A DNA stretch of 64,000 nt, taken from NCBI RefSeq assembly GCF_026745355.1, contig NC_079206.1, forward strand, positions 22,375,399 to 22,439,398, written 5' to 3'. The notes under the pieces are model-generated. The model was not told the origin of the DNA, made no database searches, and saw only the letters and a program-made list of their open reading frames with translations. Below, one piece after another: positions 57,753 to 64,000 of this stretch (within the stretch, counting starts at the first letter, position 1; every line of letters begins with the position of its first letter). This stretch comes from Beta vulgaris subsp. vulgaris. Taxonomy: Eukaryota; Streptophyta; Magnoliopsida; Caryophyllales; Amaranthaceae. A program made the translations under genes and the position numbers.

Positions 57753-59263
57753 TGATAGACTTGTAAATATTTATATTTTAGTATCTTAAATTATTCATAT
57801 TATATGGATTATTGTATCTAAAAGAGTCTTTTAAGTGATTTTCATTCTGAGACACGATTGACTACTGTTTTATTATATTGTTTATAGGAAGGTGATTTTA
57901 GCAACAAAGTGGCATTGGACTCAATTCAAGAGCAACCCATTAACACCTCTTCTAATTGGGCTTTGAGGAATTGTTAAGCAACATTAACAAAGACAAAAGA
58001 AAAGGGGAGAGGGAGCAGCGTAGGGCTCTCGGTTTTTTTTTGGGCTTCGATTTTCTCAGCGTGGGGCTCTTGGATTTTGCTGGGCTTGGATTTCTTTGAG
58101 CTTCTTCAGCAGCAACAATAGGTGAGGGTAGTGTGGTTTTCGGCTGGAAGGAAGGAAACAAAAAGAAAGGGCAGTGAGTACAGGGCGGTGGCAAGGAAAG
58201 TTTGGTTCAATTGCAATTTCTCGTGAACTTCACTGTAAGATGATGGTAGAATAGCTTTAGATTAGAGTAGGTATAAATAACTTTACCTTTCTTTGTTTTA
58301 AAAAAATCATATACTTTGCTTTATCTTTCATAGACATCTGATTTCTCCATATTACCTTAGCTTGATTTTTTTGCAGAATTTACTTAGGTCAAACTCTTTT
58401 TTTTTGAAGTATGAATCACTCTATTAGAGATACTATTAATATCTAAATTTTAACTATGTTAGGCTAATTGTTCTTAGGGTTGGGAGATATATTGGGCATT
58501 GGATTTTTGATGTGAGAATGATAAAGTTTTGATTTTTATTAATTATGTGATTACGTTTGTGCTTTGATTGGGTTAGTACTCTGTTTTATTACGTTGAGTT
58601 AGTCGAATTATATTTTAGACCGGCCATCTTTACTGTAATTGACTATTTCATTTGCTAGGATTTCGACTTGTGATACGTAATTGTCCCTGTTGGTTTCATA
58701 AGTAGCAATTAGGTGTTTGACTAGTGACTAAAACCTGTCAATTACCTATGGTTATCGACCCTTTACGTCGTACAATCCGAGCTTGTGAGATTGTGGCTTA
58801 AGTCAACTACTTCCTAATTATTAATGCTGCTAATTAATCGAGTCTAGAGAGCTTATTCTAGATTGATTGTTAGTTAGATAATATTCCAAGAGCTTGTTTG
58901 GTTTATTTGTCACTAAGGGAAGTTTGTTAGTTGACGTTAAGGTATTTACGTAATCTATAACTTATGTTTCATTACTTGTTATTTCAATGATCAATCAAAC
59001 ATCCAATGCCAGTATATGTCTCTCGATCCCTATTTATTTTCTCTCGATTTCTATTACTTTATATTATTTGCTCAGTAGTTTAAACTTCTATTTGGTGAGA
59101 TAGTTAGTTGATATTTTCTCGAAAACAGGGGTTCTAACTTAACACGAGAAATAGTACAATAAAACCAGTTCTCTGTGGGATCGACCCTGACTTACCCTAC
59201 TACATTATTGTTAGGAGGTTAGGGTTAGGTTTAAATTTCGGTAGGCACGCGACAGTTGTACCA
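57753..59263 (+). repeat. 3' LTR of Athila-like copy B
   Basis: Starts TGATAGACTTGTAAATATTT and ends GACAGTTGTACCA, followed by gtttg, the target duplication. Nearly identical to 48744-50256. Confidence 0.95.
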
Positions 59264-59268
59264 GTTTG

Positions 59269-59685
59269 TCCAAAGCCTATACTTGCCACTTATTTGTTTA
59301 AGAGAATAAGCTATGCTAGTGTTGTGACGGAAAAAAATGATTTGCGATAAAAATTTTTATAACGGGATGAAGTAAAGGCTACGAGTTTTCCACTCATTTT
59401 GGAATTTTGTTTATTTTGTATTTCTTCTATTAAATTTGCAGGTTCGATATTCAGAGCTCGGAATTGGAAGTGGGGCAGGAATAGGATTCTGTTTTGTTAA
59501 GGATTTAGTTTGTATTTTAGATAGCTGATTTGAGAATAGTTATTTATATTTTTTGGGAATGAAAGTGGAGTTACTGATGTCATTAAGGTTGTTTTTCCGC
59601 TGCAAATTAATTTAATTAAGAATCAATTCTAGTTTGTGGAGGTCGAGTGTGTTTCATTAGCACCTCGAAAGAGCGGGCTGTTACA
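59269..59685 (+). repeat. Right part and 3' end of a chromovirus-like LTR
   Basis: Ends GAGCGGGCTGTTACA at 59685. It shares ttccgctgcaaatta (59596-59611) with tccgctgcgaataaat at 17144 and the same end. Joined in origin to 48510-48738. What follows is Tat-like sequence, so it is a solo LTR or a broken element inserted there. Confidence 0.6.
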
Positions 59686-60983
59686 AACGTCTTAAAGCAA
59701 AGCTCATAAGGCCTTGCCAATATGCTGACTGGATTTCTAATATAGTCCTAGCAGTTAAGAAAAATGGCAAGATACAAATCTGCATTGATTTTAGGGACCT
59801 AAATAAAGTAACACCTAAGGATCAATATCCCATGCCTGTAGGTGATCTCCTAATAGATGTAGCATCAAGATAAGAATACACATCTTTTATGGATGGATAT
59901 GCAGGTTATTACCAATTAAGTATTGTAGAAGAGGACTGTAATAAAACAACCTTTAGATGTCCAAAATCATTATGCTTGTTGAATACGTGGCCATGCCATT
60001 TGGATTAAAAAATGCTGGCACTACATACCAAGGAGCAATGGATGCAATCTTTAAAGACATGATTGGTAAGATCATAGAAGTATATGTGAATGACATACTC
60101 GTGAAATCAGATGACTTTTTAAGTAAAGAGCATTTGGTTAAGTAATTCACTAGAATGAGAGAATATCACCTAAAAATGGATCCACTCAAATGTGTATTCG
60201 GAGTTAAAGCCAATAACTTTTTATGATTTCTCATTCATAAAAATAGAATGGAGATTGACCAAAACAAGGCAAAAGCAGTATTGGCTGCCAAACCACCTTC
60301 TAATAAGAAGGAACTACAAAGATTCATTGGACGGAGAAATTGCATTAGGAGATTCATGACCAATCTAGCTTGAAAAACTAAAAAGTTTTCACCTTTATTA
60401 GGATTAAAACATGAATTAGAGTTCAAATGGAACGAGGAGCACTAAAAGACCTTTAATCAAATCAAACAAGATTTGGCAAGTCCTCCTGTATTGATCCCTC
60501 CAAGGTAAAATGGAAAACCATTAAGGTTATATCCGTCTGCCTGCGAAAATTTCATTGGTAGTCTTCTCACTGAAGAAGATGAGAAGGGACATGAGCAACT
60601 ATATTTTGTTTAAGTAGAATTCTGCATGACACAGAGAAAAGGTATACCATGGAAGAAATATGGTGTTTATGCTTATATGATGCATCAGTCAAGCTCATAC
60701 ACTATTGGCCTTCACAGTAGAAGTAGTATTTCCTATAGATGTCATAAAATATATGATATCTCAACCTTTTATAAAAGAAAGGTTAAGCAAATGGAGTCTA
60801 CATTTACTGCAATTCGACCTAATATACATGTTCCCATAGGCAGTAAAAGGTCAAGCTCTAGCTGACTTCTTAGCAACCGATCCTTGTTGTGAATCTGGAA
60901 TCATTGATGAGGACATCCTTCCATGGGTCTTGTTCTTTGATGGATCTAACACCAGAGAAACATCAGGAGATGGAATACATATA

Positions 60984-62347
60984 CACTAGTAGAATAAATG
61001 CTTATTGCTGCGGTCATTAAGTTGCCTATTGCGGCGGTTTTAGCCGCGCAACAATTATGGGGGCAACAATAGGTAATTAATAAATTGCTGCGGTTTTTAG
61101 CATATTGCTGCGACTTCTAGCGAAAACCGCATCAATATATTTATTTTATATTAGCAAAATTCATATATATTGCTCCAGTTTCTAGAGCAAATCGCAGCAA
61201 TATACTCTATTTTATAATAAATAATCAGCATATTGCTGCGGTTCCTAGCAAAAACCGTAGCAATAGGTTGGGGTACGGGTCAAAAAATTTCAATAAAATC
61301 AAACTACAAACATAAAAATTCAAAAAAAATGAAGACAAACTTAACATTACATCAGCTTAACATTAATTCTAACACATAAACAAAAAAATAAAGAGACAAA
61401 TTTAATACTACATCAGGAAAAAAAAAAAACAAAAAAAATAGAGCTGAAATAATAAAAAAAAATCTGAAATAATAAAAAACGAAAAAATAAAGAAATTTGA
61501 AACAATTAAACAACGAAAAAAAAAGACGAAGAAAACCATATCTTCGAGTCTGATGAAAAAAGAACGAGACAAGATCTTCGAGTCCGCGAAAAAAAAAATC
61601 TAACCAACCAAAATGAAAAAAAAAACGAGAAAAGATAAAAAAAAATGAAAGGAGTATTTGTCTTCGAGCTTACGATAACGATGATGAAGACGGGACGACG
61701 ATGAACGACCGACGATGAACAACCGACAGTGAAGACTGGACGACGATGAACGACCGACGATGAAGAATGGACAATGATGAAGACCGGTGAGATGATGAGA
61801 CCAGAGTAAGATAGGAGTGGCGACTTGGGGTCGAGGCCGGTGGGCCGACGGTGAAGAACGACTGACGTTAAGAACGACCGACGATGAAGAACGGTGAGAT
61901 GATGAGAGTAGAGTGAGAGGAGTGGCCGATGAGATGATGAGAGCAGAGTGAGAGTTTGAGAGGAGAGAGCAGAGAGCAGAGGAAACGACCGCTGAGTGTT
62001 GAGAGAATAAAAGTGAGAAAAAAATGAAACCCTAACTATGATATGCATGTTTTATACCTGTTTTTTTAATATTTTTTAATGATATTGCTGCGGTTTCTGA
62101 CAAAAACCGCATTAATATAATAAAATATTTTTTTAATATATTGTTGCCGTTTCTGTTAAAAACCGCAGCAATATGTCTGGTCAATTAGTCAACTTTTTTC
62201 CTATTGATACCATATTGCTGCGATTTTAGGCCGAAACAGCAGCAATATCTTTATTTTATATTTACCTTTTTTTTACGTGATATATTGTTACGTATGGGTA
62301 AAACCGCAATAATATCACCGCAGCAATAAACAATTAATCTACTAGTG
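60984..62347 (-). mobile_element. CACTA-3: non-autonomous CACTA element, 1,364 bp
   Basis: Left end CACTAGTAGAATAAATGCTT; right end, reversed, CACTAGTAGATTAATTGTTT. Flanking triplets are ata (60981-60983) and att (62348-62350), a 3-bp duplication with one change. Palindromes of the tattgctgcgg type lie at 61010-61265 and 62080-62330. The middle has A-rich DNA and, at 61670-61990, a GA-rich block with repeats of gacgatgaacgaccgacgatg. On the minus strand this block is the CT-rich leader, so the orientation is minus. The 180-codon minus-strand open frame at 61506-62048 is Ser/Leu-rich repeat sequence and probably not a protein. Confidence 0.9.
61670..61900. repeat. GA-rich degenerate minisatellite in CACTA-3
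   Basis: Repeated forms of gacgatgaacgaccgacgatg and gaagaacgaccgacg, about 20-25 bases each, with variation. It lies in the leader region of the element. Confidence 0.75.
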
Positions 62348-62757
62348 ATTCTCTCTTCTGGTGGAATCCCAACCAAATTGACAATGACCCTAAAGGGTTC
62401 ATGCACCAACAATGGAGCAAAATATGAAGCTTTGTTAACCGAGTTGGAGTTGTTGCTAGAGTTGGGAGCTAAGAGAGCAAAGATATACGGGGATTCTCAA
62501 CTGGTCATTTATCAAATGACTGAAGAATTTAAATGTATATCGTCAGTATCACAGGAGTGTGGAAAGAAAGCACAAGAATTGTCTAAACAATTTAAGGAAA
62601 TTATTTTCATACACATTCTTAGAGAAGAAAATAAAATAACAGATCAAATGTCCCAAATAGCTTCTGCTAGAGAAGAGGTACCTTCAAAAAATGAAGATAT
62701 CATTCTCCAAGAAAAGATCTTAGATCCTCTTAATGAAACTGATAAAGAAATACAATA

Positions 62758-62845
62758 AAACATATTGGAATTCTATAAAGTTTCAATATTAAGGGAGGAA
62801 AAGGACTAAAGAGATAAGATCATCCACTATCTCCATAACCCATGT
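62758..62845 (+). other. Short 3' flank of the Tat-like fragment
   Basis: Contains aagggaggaaaagga (62790-62804), purine-rich. No recognised gene. Confidence 0.3.
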
Positions 62846-63480
62846 ATTATCCTGAAAACTTAAACGTGTTTAAGTAAATAATTAATTATTTACTTATGAG
62901 TAGTTAAATTATATTTTACTTAAAGTTTCACTAATTAAGTAACATATAAAAAACGAATATAAAAATTCCCAACTTAAAAATATTAATATACTAGTGACGA
63001 TAGTTTATAATTTACAATTTCACGAGTTAAACAAAAAGGCTAATGTAGTTGTTAATTCACTAAAGTACAAAATGTCAACATTGCACCAAAATTTTACTAA
63101 GCTACGTTTAAGAGTGTTAGTGTGGAAATATTTCTGATTTTTGGTTTCCAAAATAAAAAGGAAAAAGAGAAAAGAAAGCTATGGTCAATCCCCCATTAAT
63201 TTTGCCTTCTTCCTCACCCTTCCATGGCCATTTGGCACTCATGCAATCACACTCTCTTCTTCTTCTTCAGTCAAAATTTGTCACCAATCCCTCACCATTG
63301 CTTCTTCAAGCTAGAATTTCAGATTATTTACTCCAAGTTCTCCCTCCCAACCACTGATTTTAGGCTCCCAACTTCCCTATAAATAGCCATGGAGATTCGA
63401 CACCAAGAATCCACCAACAACAACCTTCATCCTCTCTTCTCTCACTAATTAGAATTTTCAGTCAATAATCGCCGGAAAGA
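62846..63480 (+). promoter_or_regulatory. LTR- or promoter-like region with TATA box
   Basis: A possible LTR start TGTATTATCC at about 62846, AT-rich DNA, then TATAAATAG at 63378-63386 and the pyrimidine/adenine-rich sequence usual before a plant leader. The following leader has tctctt and caacaacaacc motifs. It could be the 5' part of a chromovirus-like LTR or a real gene promoter at the window edge; the repeat setting favours the LTR. Confidence 0.4.
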
Positions 63481-63918
63481 GTGACTAAAGGAACCCAAAA
63501 AGGAAACCCCAAATTTTTTTCACTCTCTCTCTCCTCTGTTTCTATCCCCCCCCCCACGGCACACTCCCGTCGGCCAACTCAGGCGACGCCGGACCTGTGC
63601 CGCGCTCCGTCACACCTTCCCCTGGCCTCGCCGTCGCTCGCCGGCCATCCGTCGCACCGGCAAGCATTCGTTCTCTCTCCTCCTCGCGCTGTCTCTCTCA
63701 CCCCTCTTTATCTTCGCGTGCTGCAGCACCGCGTAGCACCACCGACGACCCGCGTGCGCCGAACCACCGGAGACCATCGCCGGAGACCGTGCTGCTGCTT
63801 GCCGCCGTCCACCAGAGTCGGCGTCCCATCCCCTGCCACGACTTTGTCCTCACTATTCCTAGTAGGAGAGGTGATATTTTGTTTTCTCCTTTTAATTTTT
63901 GATTTCCTTAGTTTATAA
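63481..63918 (+). other. GC-rich open frame downstream of the TATA box, doubtful coding
   Basis: A 145-codon frame with a Pro/Arg/Ser-rich sequence (MTKGTQKGNPKFFSLSLSS, later TTRVRRTTGDHRRRPCCCLP) and a hydrophobic end. A second frame over the same bases is equally open, which points to composition and not to selection. Codon content differs sharply from the AT-rich surroundings. No domain is recognised. Best read as a transcribed leader, of the kind found in LTRs, ending near a gtgatatt-like donor at about 63870. Confidence 0.25.
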
Positions 63919-64000
63919 TGCAATCCCATCTTTAATTCTTTAGTTAGTTCTTTAGTTTGGGCCTAGGAAAATACCTTTGGACTAAACTCAAGTGTTTATA

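Larger units (their letters stand above)
48744..59263 (+). mobile_element. Athila-like Ty3/gypsy retrotransposon, copy B, 10,520 bp
   Basis: Complete structure: 5' LTR 48744-50256, primer site 50262, gag-pol 50353-55865, long 3' non-coding region, polypurine tract and 3' LTR 57753-59263. The flanking duplication is gtttg at 48739-48743 and 59264-59268. The LTRs, 1,513 and 1,511 bp, differ at only scattered positions by eye, so the insertion is fairly recent. Gag-pol has three stops or so and a few frameshifts, so it is not autonomous now. Confidence 0.95.
59686..62757 (+). pseudogene. Tat-like Ty3/gypsy RT and two RNase H domains, split by CACTA-3
   Basis: RT: WISNIVLAVKKNGKIQICID, FRDLNKVTPKDQYPMPVGDL, FMDGYAGYYQLSIVEEDCNK (59730-59945), MPFGLKNAGTTYQGAMDAIF and VYVNDILVKSDDF (59995-60115). 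The catalytic motif reads YVND instead of YVDD. Classic RNase H pieces follow to about 60870, with stops. The second, archaeal-type RNase H typical of the Tat lineage starts LPWVLFFDGSNTRETSGDG (60915-60975), is cut by CACTA-3, and resumes CTNNGAKYEALLTELELLLE, KIYGDSQLVIYQM (62402-62520). The end is LNETDKEIQ. The copy is dead. Confidence 0.85.

Noticed and set aside
61506..62048. 180-codon Ser/Leu/His-rich minus-strand frame
   Set aside because: Made of GA-rich minisatellite and A-rich DNA of CACTA-3. The repeats keep the frame open; there is no recognisable product.

Overview
This is plant nuclear DNA, almost certainly from a eudicot. It is AT-rich and consists almost wholly of transposable elements and their remains. 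Every recognisable protein segment is a transposon protein of a plant-specific type: SIRE-like and other Ty1/copia, Athila-like and Tat-like Ty3/gypsy, CACTA (En/Spm) transposase with a plant ULP1-type protease, and Helitron. I found no intact host gene, tRNA, rRNA or CRISPR array. The species cannot be named from what is visible.

Layout. 1-7157: a SIRE-like copia element on the minus strand, running off the left edge, with its 5' LTR at 5942-7157. 7551-10984: a 3.4-kb solo LTR flanked by a 5-bp duplication (gaaac). 11497-13670: a decayed Helitron gene split by a non-autonomous CACTA element (12082-13560). 13972-19055: chromovirus-like LTR and leader fragments. 19056-19621: a GC-rich hAT-like MITE. 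20641-24056: a CACTA end, then the 3' half of a copia element. 24057-about 48500: an old Athila-like element on the minus strand (copy A). It was split by a 10,955-bp CACTA element (27528-38482, target duplication tct) and by a 6,790-bp gag-only SIRE-like element (39186-45975, target duplication attac). 48744-59263: a nearly complete 10.5-kb Athila-like element (copy B, plus strand, target duplication gtttg) inserted in a chromovirus-like LTR. 59686-62757: a Tat-like RT/RNase H fragment split by a third CACTA element (60984-62347). 62846-64000: LTR- or promoter-like sequence with a TATA box.

How the parts relate. The window is a nested stack whose order can be read from target-site duplications. 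CACTA-1 carries both genes of its class, a TNPD-like transposase and a second gene combining a Transposase_24 region with a C48/ULP1 protease. Splice sites and protease catalytic residues survive, but frameshifts and stops disable the rest. CACTA-2 and CACTA-3 keep only the terminal inverted repeats, subterminal palindromes and a CT-rich leader, so they would have depended on such an autonomous relative. The shared palindrome (TATTGCTGCGG, loop, CCGCAGCAATA) is the strongest non-coding signal. All retroelement polyproteins carry stops or frameshifts; copy B has the fewest and its two LTRs look almost identical, so it is probably the youngest large insertion.
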